From Aegilops tauschii subsp. strangulata (lineage: Eukaryota > Streptophyta > Magnoliopsida > Poales > Poaceae), in assembly GCF_002575655.3 (NCBI RefSeq), contig NC_053037.3, forward strand, positions 145,091,207-145,155,206: 64,000 nt of DNA, read 5' to 3'. The notes beneath the pieces are model-generated. The model made no database searches. It saw only the letters and a list, made by a program, of their open reading frames with translations, and was not told the origin of the DNA. The first letter of the stretch is position 1. Each line of letters begins with the position of its first letter. The translations under genes and the position numbers were made by a program. Positions 22,900 through 34,447 of the stretch are shown in pieces.

Positions 22900-23529
22900 A
22901 TGAGGCCTGCGGTGTCCCTCCCCGCCAGATCCACATCCCCTGCTCCAGAATGTCGCAGCCTAAGCTCGACCATGTATCCCGGGGAACCCAACGAGCGTTC
23001 GGCCAAGAAGAGGTTTATCATGGCCTCTCCGGCGGACGTTGGCGAGGTGGCCGCCTTTCGCCCCGACCTGTCGATCCCGGAGCAACATGTCGCCGCGGAA
23101 GCTGGCGAAGACGTTAACTATGTTGCCATGCCAAAGGCTTCATGTCAGCGGGCTAGCGTATTACTGTATCTCGAGAAAGCTGGCTACGACATCAAGCTTG
23201 TCGATAGCGACGGCTTCACGCGGGCCATGTCACAGGTTAAGTGGTCCATCCCCAACCCCTCTGGTTCAACCGCCGCTGATCTCCTCTGCCAAGCAATCAA
23301 GGATTTGCGATCCTTATACGCCATCGAGCCCATTTTGTCATTTCTGAAGGACACGTTCTACGGCGGTAGCTTGGGATCCTCAATTTCCGACTCGGATCTC
23401 ATCGACCAAGACCACGAGGAGGGCACCCATAAAGGTTCTTCCAAGGTGAAACAACCCATCTGTGACATCAGAGAGCGCACCATGGGTCTGTGCTCTTCCA
23501 ACTGGAAGGATCCCGTCCATGAAATGTGA
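22900..23529 (+). CDS. First gene region of B3-carrying unit, copy 1 (hypothetical protein)
   Basis: A 209-codon open frame; the ATG at 22972 is a likelier start than the one at 22900 because the upstream part looks like CT-rich leader. The upstream region 22500-22899 is CT-rich, leader-like and free of clear genes. The protein has a basic segment (NERSAKKRF), a helical globular part (PKASCQRASVLLYLEKAGYDIKL...) and an acidic end with DHEEGTHKGSSKVKQPICD. The same acidic end is found on the minus strand of copy 2 (49846-50113). It probably splices to the B3-like exons 9 kb downstream, beyond the Gypsy insertion. I recognise no domain here; function unknown. Confidence 0.45.
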   Translation: MRPAVSLPARSTSPAPECRSLSSTMYPGEPNERSAKKRFIMASPADVGEVAAFRPDLSIPEQHVAAEAGEDVNYVAMPKASCQRASVLLYLEKAGYDIKLVDSDGFTRAMSQVKWSIPNPSGSTAADLLCQAIKDLRSLYAIEPILSFLKDTFYGGSLGSSISDSDLIDQDHEEGTHKGSSKVKQPICDIRERTMGLCSSNWKDPVHEM

Positions 23530-23756
23530 GGCAATATCCTATCAGTAAATCTTACCTTTTCTAGCTTGCCAACCCGTACCCTTTGTTGTAGTAGCATTTG
23601 CCGTGAGGTGCTTTAACTGTATCGTGTTTAATTATTTCAGTTATGCAAAAATGTATTGTTCAATAGGGCTATGTGATGTTTAGTATGAATTGTCCACTTC
23701 AGTTTCACGAATGGCTATATTTGGTTGTTTATAGTGAGTAGATGCCTTGTTTATCT

Positions 23757-23823
23757 GTATTTGGTTGCTAGGTTGGTTGCTGTGAGCATTTTTCAGTTAT
23801 TGAGAAGATGCCTTGTTTATATG
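23757..23823 (+). repeat. Left part of intron minisatellite
   Basis: One 66-bp unit starting GTATTTGGTTGCTAGG, cut by the Gypsy element at 23824. The array resumes at 31371. Confidence 0.75.
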
Positions 23824-25382
23824 TGCTACCTCTTGAGCACTGCATTGGTTTTCCCTTGAAGAGGAAAGGGTGATGCAGCAAAGTAGCGTAAGTATTTCCC
23901 TCAGTCTTTGAGAACCAAGGTATCAATCCAGTAGGAGGCCACGCACGAGTCCCTCGCAACCAACGCAATAAAGGGGTTGTCAATCCCTTCACGGTCACTT
24001 ACGAGAGTGAGATCTGATAGATATGATAAGATAATTTTTTTGGTATTTTTATGATAAAGATGCAAAGTAAAGAAAGTAAAATAAAAACGGCGCCAGAAAT
24101 AGCATGTTGTCGGGAGATTAATATGATGGAAAATAGACCCAGGGGCCATAGGTTTCACTAGTGGCTTCTCTCAAGAGCATAAGTATTTATGGTGGGTGAA
24201 CAAATTACTGTTGAGCAATTGACATAATTGAGCATAGTTATGAGAATATCTAGGTATGATCATGTATATAGGCATCACGTCCGAGACAAGTAGACCGACT
24301 CCTGCCTGCATCTACTACTATTACTCCATACATCGACCGCTATCCAGCATGCATCTAGAGTATTAAGTTCATAAGAACAGAGTAACGCTTTAAGCAAGAT
24401 GACATGATGTAGAGGGATAAACTCATGCAATATGATATAAACCCCATCTTGTTATCCTCGATGGCAACAATACTATACGTGCCTTGCTGCCCCTACTGTC
24501 ACTGGGAAAGGACACCGCAAGATTGAACCCAAAGCTAAGCACTTCTCCCATTGCAAGAAAGATCAATCTAGTAGGCCAAACCAAACTGATAATTCGAAGA
24601 GACTTGCAAAGATAACCAAGCATACATAAAAGAATTCAGAGAAGATTCAAATATTGTTCATAGATAAACTTGATCATAAACCCACAATTCATCGGTCTCA
24701 ACAAACACACCGCAAAAGAAGATTACATCGAATAGATCTCCGCGAGAGAGGGGGAGAACATTGTATTGAGATCCAAAAAGAGAGAAGAAGCCATCTAGCT
24801 AATAACTATGGACCCGAAGGTCTGAGGTAAACTACTCACACATCATCGGAGAGGCTATGGTGTTGATGTAGAAGCCCTCCGTGATCGATGCCCCCTCCGG
24901 TGGAGCTTCGGAACAGGCCCCAAGATGGGATCTCACGGGTACAGAAGGTTGCGGCGGTGGAATTAGGTTTTTGGCTCCGTATCTGGTAGTTTGGGGGTAC
25001 GTAGGTATATATAGGATGAAGGAGTACGTCGGTGGAGCAACAGGGGGCCCACGAGGGTGGAGGGCGCGCCGAGGGGGTAGGCGCGCCCCCTACCTCGTGC
25101 CCTCATGGTTGATGTCTTGACGTAGGGTCCAAGTCCTCTGGATCACGTTCGTTCCGAAAATCACGTTCCCGAAGGTTTCATTCTGTTTGGACTCCATTTG
25201 ATATTCTTTTTCTGCGAAACTCTGAAATAGGCAAAAAAAATAGCAATTCTGGGCTGGGCCTCCGGTTAATAGGTTAGTCCCAAAAATAATATAAAAGTGT
25301 ATAATAAAGCCCAATAATGTCCAAAACAGAATATAATATAGCATGGAACACTAAAAATTATAGATATGTTGGAGACATATCA
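23824..25382 (-). repeat. 3' LTR of non-autonomous Gypsy
   Basis: 1559 bp. On the minus strand it starts TGATATGTCTCCAACATATC and ends AAGAGGTAGCA. It is nearly identical to the 5' LTR but lacks about 25 bp present there near 29922-29946. Short frames inside it are not genes. Confidence 0.93.
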
Positions 25383-28156
25383 AGCATCCCCAAGCTTAAT
25401 TCCTGCTCGTCCTCGAGTAGGTAGATGATAAAAACAGAATTTTTGATGTGGAATGCTACTTGGCATAATTTCAATGTATTTCTTCTTAATTGTGGTATGA
25501 ATATTCAGATCCGAAAGATTCAAGATAAAAGTTCAATATTGACATAAAAATAATAATACTTCAAGCATACTAACTAAGCAATTATGTTTTCTCAAAATAA
25601 CATGGCCAAAGAAAGTTCATCCCTACAAAATCATATAGTTTAGTCATGCTCCATTTTAGTCACACAAGAATGCTCTCATCATGCACAACCCCGATGACAA
25701 GCCAAGCAATTGTTTCATACTTTAGTAATCTCAAACGTTTTCAACTTTCACGCAATACATGAGCGTGAGCCATGGATATAGCACTATGGGTGGAATAGAA
25801 TGTAATGATGGGGGTTATGTGGAGAAGACAAAAAGGGATAAAGTCTCACATCAATGAGGCTAATCAATGAGCTATGGAGATGCCCATCGATTGATGTTAA
25901 TGCAAGGAGTAGGGATTGCCATGCAACGGATGCACTAGAGCTATAAATATATGAAAGCTCAACAAAAGAAACTAAGTGGGTGTGCATCCAACTTGCTTGC
26001 TCACGAAGACCTAGGGCACTTGAGGAAGCCCATTGTTGGAATATACAAGCCAAGTTCTATAATGAAAAATTCCCACTAGTATATGAAATTGATAAAACAA
26101 GAGACTCTCTATCATGAAGACCATGGTGCTACTTTAAAGCACAAGTGTGGAAAAAGGATAGTAGCATTGCCCCCTTTCTTATTTCTATTTTTTTGGGCCT
26201 CCCTTTTTTTGGCCTTTCTCTTTTTTTAGGGACAATGCTCTATGAATGATGATCATCACACTTCTATTTATTTACAACTCAATGATTACAACTCAATACT
26301 AGAACAAAGTATGACTCTATATGAATGACTCCGGCGGTATACCGGGATAGCGATGAATCAAGAGTGACATGTATGAAAATTATGAATGGTGGCTTTGCCA
26401 CAAATACGATGTCAACTACATGATCATGCAAAGCAATATGACAATGATGAACGTGTCATGATAAACGGAACGGTGGAAAGTTGCATGGCAATATATCTCG
26501 GAATGGCTATGGAAATGCCATAATAGGTAGGTATGGTGGCTGTTTTGAGGAAGATATAAGGAGGTTTATGTGTGAAAGAGCGTATCATATCACGGGGTTT
26601 GGATGCACCGGCGAAGTTTGCAACAACTCTCAATGTGAGAAAGGGGCAATGCACGGTACCGAAGAGGCTAGCAATGATGGAAAGGTGAGAGTGCGTATAA
26701 TCCATGGACTCAACATTAGTCATAAAGAACTCACATACTTATTGCAAAAATCTACAAGTCATCAAAAACCAAGCACTACGCGCATGCTCCTAGGGGGATA
26801 GATTGGTAGGAAAAGACCATCGCTCGTCCCCGACCGCCACTCATAAGGAAGACAATCAAAGAACACCTCATGTTTCAAATTTGTTACATAACGTTTACCA
26901 TACGTGCATGCTATGGGACTTGCAAGCTTCAACACAAGTATTTCTCAAATTCACAATTACTCAACTAGCACAACTTTGATATCACTACCTCCATGTCTCA
27001 AAACAATCATCAAGCATCAAACTTCTCTTAGTATTCAATACACTCATAAGAAAGTTTTTACTAGTCTTGAATACCTAGCATATTAGGATTATTTAATCAA
27101 ATTACCATGCTGTTTAAGGCTCTCAAAATAATCTAAGTGAAGCATGAGAGATCAATAGTTTCTATAAAACAAATCCACCACCGTGCTCTAAAAGATATAA
27201 GTGAAGCACTAGAGCAAAAACTATATAACTCAAAAGATATAAGTGAAGCACATAGAGTATTCTAATAATTTCCGAATCATGTGTGTGTCTCTCAAAAGGT
27301 GTGTACAGCAAAGATGAATGTGGTAAACTAAAAAATAAAGACTCAAATCATACAAGACGCTCCAAGCAAAACACATATCATGTGGTGAATAAAAATATAG
27401 CTCCAAGTAAAGTTACCGATGGAAGTAGACGAAAGAGGGGATGCCTTCCGGGGCATCCCCAAGATTTGGCTTTTGGGTGTCCTTAGATTATATTGGGGGT
27501 GCCATGGGCATCCCCAAGCTTAGGCTCTTGCCACTCCTTGTTCCATAATCCATCAAATCTTTTACCCAAAACTTGAAAACTTCACAACACAAAACTCAGC
27601 AGAAAATCTCGTGAGCTCCGTCAGCGAAAGAAAACAAAAGACCACTTTAAGGTACTGTAATGAACTCATTATTTATTTATATTGGTGTTAAAACTACTGT
27701 ATTCCAACTTCCCTATGGTTTATAAACTATTTTACTAGCCATAGATTCATCAAAATAAGCAAACAACACACGAAAAACAGAATCTGTCAAAAACAGAACA
27801 GTCTGTAGTAATCTGTAACTAACGCAAACTTATGGAACTCCAAAAATTCAGCCAAAATAGGAAGACCTAGAAAATTTGTTTATTGATCAGAAGAAATTGG
27901 AATCAATATTTTATCACGTTCTGGTGATTTTTAACAATTATTTTCGTGAACAGAAAGTTTCTGGAATTTTATGCAAGATCAAATAACTATCATCCAAGAA
28001 GATCCTATAGGTTAAACTTGGCACAAACACTAATTAAAAAATAAAAAAAATCTAACCAGAGGATATAACAAATATTTATTCCTAAACAGAAGCAAAAACT
28101 AAAAAACTAAAAATAAAATTGGGTTGCCTCCCAACAAGCGCTATCGTTTAACGCCC
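25383..28156 (-). other. Noncoding internal region of non-autonomous Gypsy
   Basis: No coding frame of note. It holds the PPT (25383-25398 in plus coordinates, AGCATCCCCAAGCTTA), two further PPT-like sites (27507-27522 and near 27453), a hairpin (27437-27460) and, at 28115-28160, a segment shared with 62455-62510 of the right-edge element (GTTGGGAGGCAACCCAA on the sense strand). Confidence 0.7.
27437..27460. other. Perfect 9-bp-stem hairpin
   Basis: GGGGATGCC and GGCATCCCC flank a 6-nt loop (TTCCGG). The equivalent hairpin occurs at 63157-63180 in the other gag-only Gypsy. Possibly an RNA dimerisation or packaging structure; inference only. Confidence 0.6.
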
Positions 28157-29539
28157 CTAGCTAGGCATAGATAATTTTAATGATGCTCGCATGAGAGACA
28201 AGAATTGAAGCCCAAAGAGAGCATCATGAAACACGTGACAAACACATCTAAGTCTAACATACTTCCTATGCATAGGCATCTTATAGGCAAACAAATTATC
28301 ATAGCAAGAAAAAACTAGCATATGCAAGGAAGCGGAAAGAAACAATAGCAATCTCAACATAACGAGAGGTAATCTATTATCATGAAAATTTCTACGACCA
28401 TATTTTCCTCTCTCATAATAATTACATGTGGGATCATAAGCAAATTCAACAAAATATCTATCACATAAAATATTTTCAACACGATCCACATGCATGCAAA
28501 GTTGACACTCTTCCGAAATAGTGGGATTAACATTAACTAAAGTCATGACCTCTCCAAACCCACTTTTATCAAAAATTTCACAAGATTGAATATTCTCCAA
28601 ATATGTGGGATCTAAAGTTGACACTCTTCCAAACCCACTTTCAATATTATTGCAAACAATATTATCAATCTCATATTCATCATGGGGATTAAATAAATTT
28701 TCAAGATCATAAGAAGAATCACCCCAATCATGATCATTGCAACAAGTAGTAGACATAGCAAAACTAGCATCCCCAAGCTTAGGGTTTTGCGTATTATTAG
28801 CACAGTTGACATCAAGAGAATTTATAGTAAAATCATTACGATCATGCTTTTCATCGAAGGAACTATCAAGTATGGGTGCAATAGCAACGGTCTCATGTTT
28901 AACATAAGGAACTATAGCAAATTCATCTTCATACATATTGGCATCATGGCCACAAGAATAGCAAGCATCATGTTCATCAAGGGATATTTCAACCAAATCA
29001 TCGGAATCATCATTATCTATAGATTCATGCATATCCTTATTTTCTTCCAAAGCAACGGTCATTCTTTCAATAAATTCTTGGACATAGACATTATGAGCAA
29101 AGTTTTCATTGCAATATTTAAGTATGACGGAATTTTCAGATTTGTTGAGAGTAAAATCATACTTTTCAATCAAAGAAGCAACTTCATGAGCACCCTTAAA
29201 AACGACAAATTCTTCAATTTGTTCGATATCATAGTAACTATAAACACCCTTTGCATAAGAAGATAAAATTTCATTATCATTGAACTCGCATAGGTAGGGA
29301 AGGTGTTTTTTAGGGTTCTTAGAGCAACAAGTAAAATCACAAATTTCACAAAGATTCCAAGCATAGCATAGCAAACTATTTATATGATACCATAAGAGCT
29401 TCCCTTTTTCAGACAAACGATGACGCACAAAATGAGCATGCTCATCTAAAGATTTCCCATCAACTAGGCTAGTTGGAGTTTCAGCACGAGCGCATAAGGA
29501 TCGAAGATGATCCAAGTAGAACACTTTAAGTGGATCCAT
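28157..29539 (-). CDS. Gag-like protein of non-autonomous Gypsy
   Basis: An intact 460-codon frame with ATG at 29537-29539, about 220 nt downstream of the PBS. The N-terminal part is helical and Leu/Cys/His-rich (MDPLKVFYLDHLRSLCAR). The centre is acidic and low in complexity and includes an NPKLGDAS motif whose DNA carries a PPT-like sequence (28766-28780). The C-terminal 90 residues include a hydrophobic stretch and a conserved PMHRKYVRLRC...HDALF...QFLS block shared with the ORF at 60815-62431. No reverse transcriptase or protease motif is present. Most likely a structural protein or maintained accessory ORF of a defective Gypsy family; the exact role is unknown. Confidence 0.7.
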   Translation of the reverse strand: MDPLKVFYLDHLRSLCARAETPTSLVDGKSLDEHAHFVRHRLSEKGKLLWYHINSLLCYAWNLCEICDFTCCSKNPKKHLPYLCEFNDNEILSSYAKGVYSYYDIEQIEEFVVFKGAHEVASLIEKYDFTLNKSENSVILKYCNENFAHNVYVQEFIERMTVALEENKDMHESIDNDDSDDLVEISLDEHDACYSCGHDANMYEDEFAIVPYVKHETVAIAPILDSSFDEKHDRNDFTINSLDVNCANNTQNPKLGDASFAMSTTCCNDHDWGDSSYDLENLFNPHDEYEIDNIVCNNIESGFGRVSTLDPTYLENIQSCEIFDKSGFGEVMTLVNVNPTISEECQLCMHVDRVENILCDRYFVEFAYDPTCNYYERGKYGRRNFHDNRLPLVMLRLLLFLSASLHMLVFSCYDNLFAYKMPMHRKYVRLRCVCHVFHDALFGLQFLSLMRASLKLSMPS

Positions 29540-29757
29540 ATCAATAGATTTTCAGCAAGCGAAGATGCAAGCATATAGAAGGCACAAGGAAACACAAACA
29601 AAGATACATACGGGAAGAAGGCCAACGAAAAAGAGAGGGTGAATAAAACGGCAAGGGTGAAGTGGGGGAGAGGAAAACGAGAGGCAAATGTCAAATAATG
29701 TAATGCGGGAGATAAGGGTTTGTGATGGATACTTGGTATGTTGACTTTTGCGTAGAC

Positions 29758-29775
29758 TCCCCGGCAACGACACCA
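29758..29775 (-). other. Primer binding site, tRNA-Asp type
   Basis: On the minus strand it reads TGGTGTCGTTGCCGGGGA, two changes from TGGCGCCGTTGCCGGGGA, the canonical complement of tRNA-Asp used by many grass Gypsy elements. It lies 11 nt inside the 5' LTR. Confidence 0.8.
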
Positions 29776-29786
29776 GAAATCCTTCT

Positions 29787-31370
29787 TGCTACCTCTTGAG
29801 CACTGCGTTGGTTTTCCCTTGAAGAGGAAAGGGTGATGCAGCAAAGTAGCGTAAGTATTTCCCTCAGTTTTTGAGAACCAAGGTATCAATCCAGTAGGAG
29901 GCCAAGCACGAGTCCCTCGCACCTACACAAACAAATAAATCCTCGAAACCAACGCAATAAAGGGTTGTCAATCCCTTCACGGTCACTTACGAGAGTGAGA
30001 TCTGATATATATGATAAGATAATTTTTTTGGTATTTTTATGATAAAGATGCAAAGTAAAGAAAGTAAAATAAAAACGGCGCCAGAAATAGCTTGTTGTCG
30101 GGAGATTAATATGATGGAAAATAGACCCGGGGGCCATAGGTTTCACTAGTGGCTTCTCTCAAGAGCATAAGTATTTACGGTGGGTGAACAAATTACTGTT
30201 GAGCAATTGACATAATTGAGCATAGTTATGAGAATATCTAGGTATGATCATGTATATAGGCATCACGTCCGAGACAAGTAGACCGACTCCTGCCTGCATC
30301 TACTACTATTACTCCACACATCGACCGCTATCCAGCATGCATCTAGAGTATTAAGTTCATAAGAACAAAGTAACGCTTTAAGCAAGATGACATGATGTAG
30401 AGGGATAAACTCATGCAATATGATATAAACCCCATCTTGTTATCCTCGATGGCAACAATATTATACGTGCCTTGCTGCCCCTACTGTCGCTGGGAAAGGA
30501 CACCACAAGATTGAACCCAAAGCTAAGCACTTCTCCCATTGCAAGAAAGATCAATCTAGTAGGCCAAACCAAACTGATAATTCGAAGAGACTTGCAAAGA
30601 TAACCAATCATACATAAAAGAATTCAGAGAAGATTCAAATATTGTTCATAGATAAACTTGATCATAAACCCACAATTCATCAGTCTCAACAAACACACCG
30701 CAAAACAAGATTACATCGAATAGATCTCCACGAGAGAGGGGGAGAACATTGTATTGAGATCCAAAAAGAGAGAAGAAGCCATCTAGCTAGTAACTATGGA
30801 CCCGAAGGTCTGAGGTAAACTACTCACACATCATCGGAGAGGCTATGGTGTTGATGTAGAAGCCCTCCGTGATCGATGCCCCCTCCGGCGGAGCTCCGGA
30901 ACAGGCCCCAAGATGGCATCTCATGGGTACAAAAGGTTGCGGCGGTGTACTTAGGTTTTTGGCTCCGTATATGGTAGTTTGGGGGTACGTAGGTATATAT
31001 AGGAGGAAGGAGTACGTCGGTGGAGCAACAGGGGGCCCACGAGGGTGGAGGGCGCGCCCGGGGGGGTAGGCGCGCCCCCTACCTCGTGCCCTCCTGGTTG
31101 ATCTCTTGATGTAGGGCCCAAGTCCTCTGGATCACGTTCGTTCCGAAAATCACGTTCCCGAAGGTTTCATTCCGTTTGGACTCCGTTTGATATTCTTTTT
31201 CTGCGAAACTCTGAAATAGGCAAAAAACTGCAATTCTAGGCTGGGCCTCCGGTTAATAGGTTAGTCCCAAAAATAATATAAAAGTGTATAATAAAGCCCA
31301 ATAATGTCCAAAACAGAATATAATATAGCATGGAACAATCAAAAATTATAGATACGTTGGAGACGTATCA
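29787..31370 (-). repeat. 5' LTR of non-autonomous Gypsy
   Basis: 1584 bp, starting TGATACGTCTCCAACGTATC on the minus strand. The same LTR type occurs as a solo LTR at 37301-38880 and, more diverged, at 59023-60689. Confidence 0.93.
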
Positions 31371-31706
31371 ATATGTATTTGGTTCTTAGTTTGGTTGCAG
31401 TGAGCATTTGTCCAGTTATCAAGCAGATGCTTGTTCATCTGTATTTGGTTGTTAGGTTACTTTTTTCGCATTTGTCCAGTTTTCAAGCAGATGCCTTGTT
31501 TATCTGTATTTGCTTGTTAGGTTGGTTGCAGTGAGCATTTGTCTAGTTTTCAAGCATATGCCTTGTTTATCTGTATTTGCTTGTTAGGTTGGTTGCAGTG
31601 AGCATTTGTCCAGTTTTCAAGCATATGCCATGTTTATCTGTATTTGCATGTTAGGTTGGTTGAAGTGAGACCCTGTCCAGCTTTCAATGGCTATATTTGG
31701 TTGTTA
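31371..31706 (+). repeat. 66-bp intron minisatellite
   Basis: Units start GTATTTG at about 31375, 31441, 31506, 31573 and 31640, each ending near TGCCTTGTTTATCT. Together with 23757-23823 there are six units. The rest of the intron to 32122 is AT-rich and aligns loosely with 39300-40620 of copy 2 read on the minus strand. Confidence 0.85.
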
Positions 31707-32122
31707 TACTGATCATGTATGCCTTGTTTATTTCAGTCATTCACAATGTGTTGTTCATTATGTGCAAGTCGGAACTGTGCCACTCAATTGCATCAATACC
31801 AGTTTGAACGGCTATATTTGGTTCCAGTTATGCCTGGTGTAGTTAAGATGTGCCCTTTATTCAGTTTTACACATTTATCCAGTGTGATGTTTAAGCATTA
31901 CCTACGTTCTATTCATTTTCAACAGTTCCAGTTTGAATTGCAATATTTGATGGCGGTTAAGCCTGCTGTCAGTAACATTGCCTTCCATTTTATATCTGCT
32001 TTAACAGCATGCTAAAACCAACACATTCAAGCTATCATTTGGAGATGATGTTGTTTACCTTTGCTATATTTGTTTGATGTTAAGGTTGTTGTACTTATCA
32101 TGCCTTTCCACTACTTATGCAG

Positions 32123-32792
32123 GACGACAATGGGAGTGGCCACCATTTTCCGCTGAGGTTAGCTTCATCCCTCGGCTTGTACTCCCCCGGTCGATCCATA
32201 ATGTAGTGCATATAGATCCAGGACTGGACACTTATTAGCTTCTAATATTGACTTGTTGCTTGTAGGTACATATGCCCTTGGCAAGGATCCACGCATCGAC
32301 CCTTTTTGCGTATGGGGCAATGAGATATTCATGAACAAGCATCAAGTGAGGAAACTGATAAGGATTATTAGCAAAAAGATATGAATGGTGGCAAGCAAAT
32401 TATTTGTTTATGCTCTATCCAACATAATAGTGAGTTGTAGCATTGTAACTACAAACTCTATAGCCTTCTCTTTTTACTGCCCATAATGATTTGTTAGACA
32501 ACAATGTCTGAATCTTTTTCGTTCGCAGTGGTGACCGAAGCAGTTCACTCAAGATTACCTCGCAAACTACATGATTGGTGGACACACTATGAAGGTTAAA
32601 GTATTTCATCCAGACTACAATGAGCATCGAGAAGTCGTAATGAAGACAATGAAGGATGGACAGGCAGCCATCACAAGGGGTGGGCCTAGAATCGTGCGCG
32701 CATTACGCAAGGATGGGGGCACAATATGGGCATTCCGCTTCACCTTCTCTAGCAACCAGAATGTCTTTCGCCTCTCTCTTTACAGTATTTAG
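32123..32792 (+). pseudogene. B3-like DNA-binding gene, exons of copy 1
   Basis: Three exons can be proposed: 32123-32157 (after TATGCAG, before GTTAGC), 32267-about 32430 (after TTGTAG) and 32529-32792 (after TCGCAG, stop at 32790-32792). The second holds KDPRIDPFCVWGNE and HQVRKLIRIIS. The third resembles a B3 DNA-binding domain: PKQFTQDYLANYMIGG, VVMKTMKDGQAAITRG, IWAFRFT. Copy 2 carries the same exons on the minus strand. Damage: TGA ends the second exon after HQVRKLIRIISKKI, and TGA at 32532-32534 replaces a Leu codon of copy 2. B3 proteins are plant transcription factors; a transposon-captured fragment is the simplest reading. Confidence 0.55.
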
Positions 32793-32989
32793 TACAACTG
32801 TGGTTCATCATTCTTTACTTGGTGCTTCTGTAGTTCTTCAGTATATGTATCAGTGCATCGAATTATGCATTCGTGGTTGAACCTATATTTGTAATAAACA
32901 TGGTTGGATATGAAATAAGTGATTGCCTACTTTCAAATTCAAAACATGTAATTTTTAAATTAGGGATTACACTGCACATGGTTTGCGAA

Positions 32990-33554
32990 AGCAAAACATC
33001 TGCGATAGACGTGGAGATCAGACATGTTTCTAGGATCCACTACATGTGCGATCAATCTCCATTGCACACACGATCAGCCAAGAAAAACGTGTGCGATTAA
33101 CAACGGCATCGCACACAGTCACCTTATCACACACGCTTCGAAATTATGGACTGTTTGTGATGTTGTGCGCATCGCAAACGTTTGGGCAGAGAAGAACGCG
33201 TGCAATGTACATACTAACGGAAACGTATTCCTTGGATTGACTGTGTGGAATGTACATATGAACGTAAACGTTTAGCGGGGACTGACCGTGTGGGATGTAC
33301 TTACAACTGGAAACGATTTTGCCTGTATAATTGTATTTTTTTAGCACTACTGTACGTATAACCGTATTTGAGCACTCGCCGGTCGCACACGACCTCATTT
33401 TGCTGAGCGTGTGTGCCAGGAGGGCATATCCCCGACGGTTTCTGGGTCGTGTGGGAAGGACCCCCCTATCGCAGTCAGTCACTTCGCGACGGTTCCGAAC
33501 GCCATCATGGAAAGGGGTTAAAACCCGTTTGTATAGAACCAACGCGTACCAGTG
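32990..33554 (+). repeat. 3' subterminal repeats and terminus of copy 1
   Basis: GC-richer DNA with repeated CGCACACG, GTGTGCGAT and GGAAACG phrases, including three loosely tandem units of GTG-GATGTACAT/ACAA...AACG at about 33200-33320, and the terminus CGCGTACCAGTG. The segment 33430-33554 is the inverse of 36138-36270. Confidence 0.6.
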
Positions 33555-34447
33555 CTAGTTCCAGAAGGAAAATGTATTGACTTGGCATGCAAAAATTGCC
33601 ATGTATTTGTGCATATGTCTGCCTTGAAAACATTGTTAAATATTTGCCATACAATTTGGCATGAACTTGCCATGTATTGTTATGTGCAATCTGGTAGCAT
33701 AGAAAAGATGTGCTACATACGAAGAAGAGAAGAAAAAATTGCCATGTTCCATGCCAATGTTGTCATGATCAGGTGTTGGGATGTTTTATTGGTGTATGTA
33801 TAAGTGTAGTTGACATGTTAGATGTCAATGTTGCCATGAACTAATGTTTTCTGATGTTTTATTTGGTCATGGAAATTAGAGAAGAGGTGCAAAAATGGAT
33901 ACGGGGGTGGGTAATTTCTGGTTCTATAGCTCACTACAATCAGCACCATGGAATGCGCAAGACTATGAGGAGTTAAACTAGACTGGACCTTTACTACCAC
34001 TTCTTCAGCAATACGTAGACACAGGTACTAACTACACATAGTAAAAAACACCTACTAAGAAAATAAAAACTTACAAACAATTGTAGTTTTTTTATGCAGG
34101 GGAGTTTGGTGCAAGAAAAACAACCGGTTGTGCATGGCCTGTAGAACAAAGTGAACCTAGCAATCCTTCACATCTGGCACACCAACAATAGTTATCAGGA
34201 ACATTTTATGGTGGGCTAAAAAGTAGCTTAAATTTTAGAAAATGGCCGCATGGTATGTTTGAAAAAAAAGGTTTAGTATTTTCATGCCCCTAGTTACTTC
34301 ATGTGCTCAGTTTTGCCCCCGGCAACTAACGTTGCTCGTTTTTGCCCTCCCTCCTCCACCACCTGCTCACAAAAGCCCAAACAGAGCAATTTCATTTGTT
34401 CACAGCCTTTGACCGTCAGCTCCTGACTAGTGGGGCCGCGTGATATT
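33555..34447. other. Spacer between the two B3-carrying units
   Basis: No gene seen. 33570-33850 repeats the word TTGCCATG. 34230-34440 is a TTTTGCCC-rich stretch of a type common in cereal intergenic DNA. Confidence 0.5.

Larger units (their letters stand above)
23824..31370 (-). mobile_element. Complete non-autonomous Gypsy retrotransposon
   Basis: Minus-strand element of 7547 bp with perfect target duplication ATATG (23819-23823 and 31371-31375). Order on the minus strand: 5' LTR (31370-29787), PBS (29775-29758), gag-like ORF (29539-28157), long noncoding region, PPT (25398-25383), 3' LTR (25382-23824). There is no reverse transcriptase or integrase, so it needs enzymes in trans. It sits in the minisatellite intron of B3 unit copy 1. 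Confidence 0.93.
21597..33554 (+). mobile_element. B3-gene-carrying CACTA-like unit, copy 1
   Basis: The right terminus is AACGCGTACCAGTG (ending 33554), matching in inverse the CACTGGTACGCG start of copy 2 at 36138. The unit contains 5' subterminal repeats (21830-22389), a first gene region (22900-23529), a long intron with a 66-bp minisatellite, B3-like exons (32123-32792) and 3' subterminal repeats. A complete Gypsy element (23824-31370) interrupts the intron. The left terminus is not seen; the CACTA element ending at 21596 may itself have inserted here. Membership of the CACTA superfamily rests on the CACTG end and subterminal repeats only. Confidence 0.55.

Noticed and set aside
28730..29266. 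178-codon plus-strand Ile-rich frame
   Set aside because: Exact antisense shadow of the gag-like ORF at 28157-29539; the Ile richness reflects Asp codons on the other strand.
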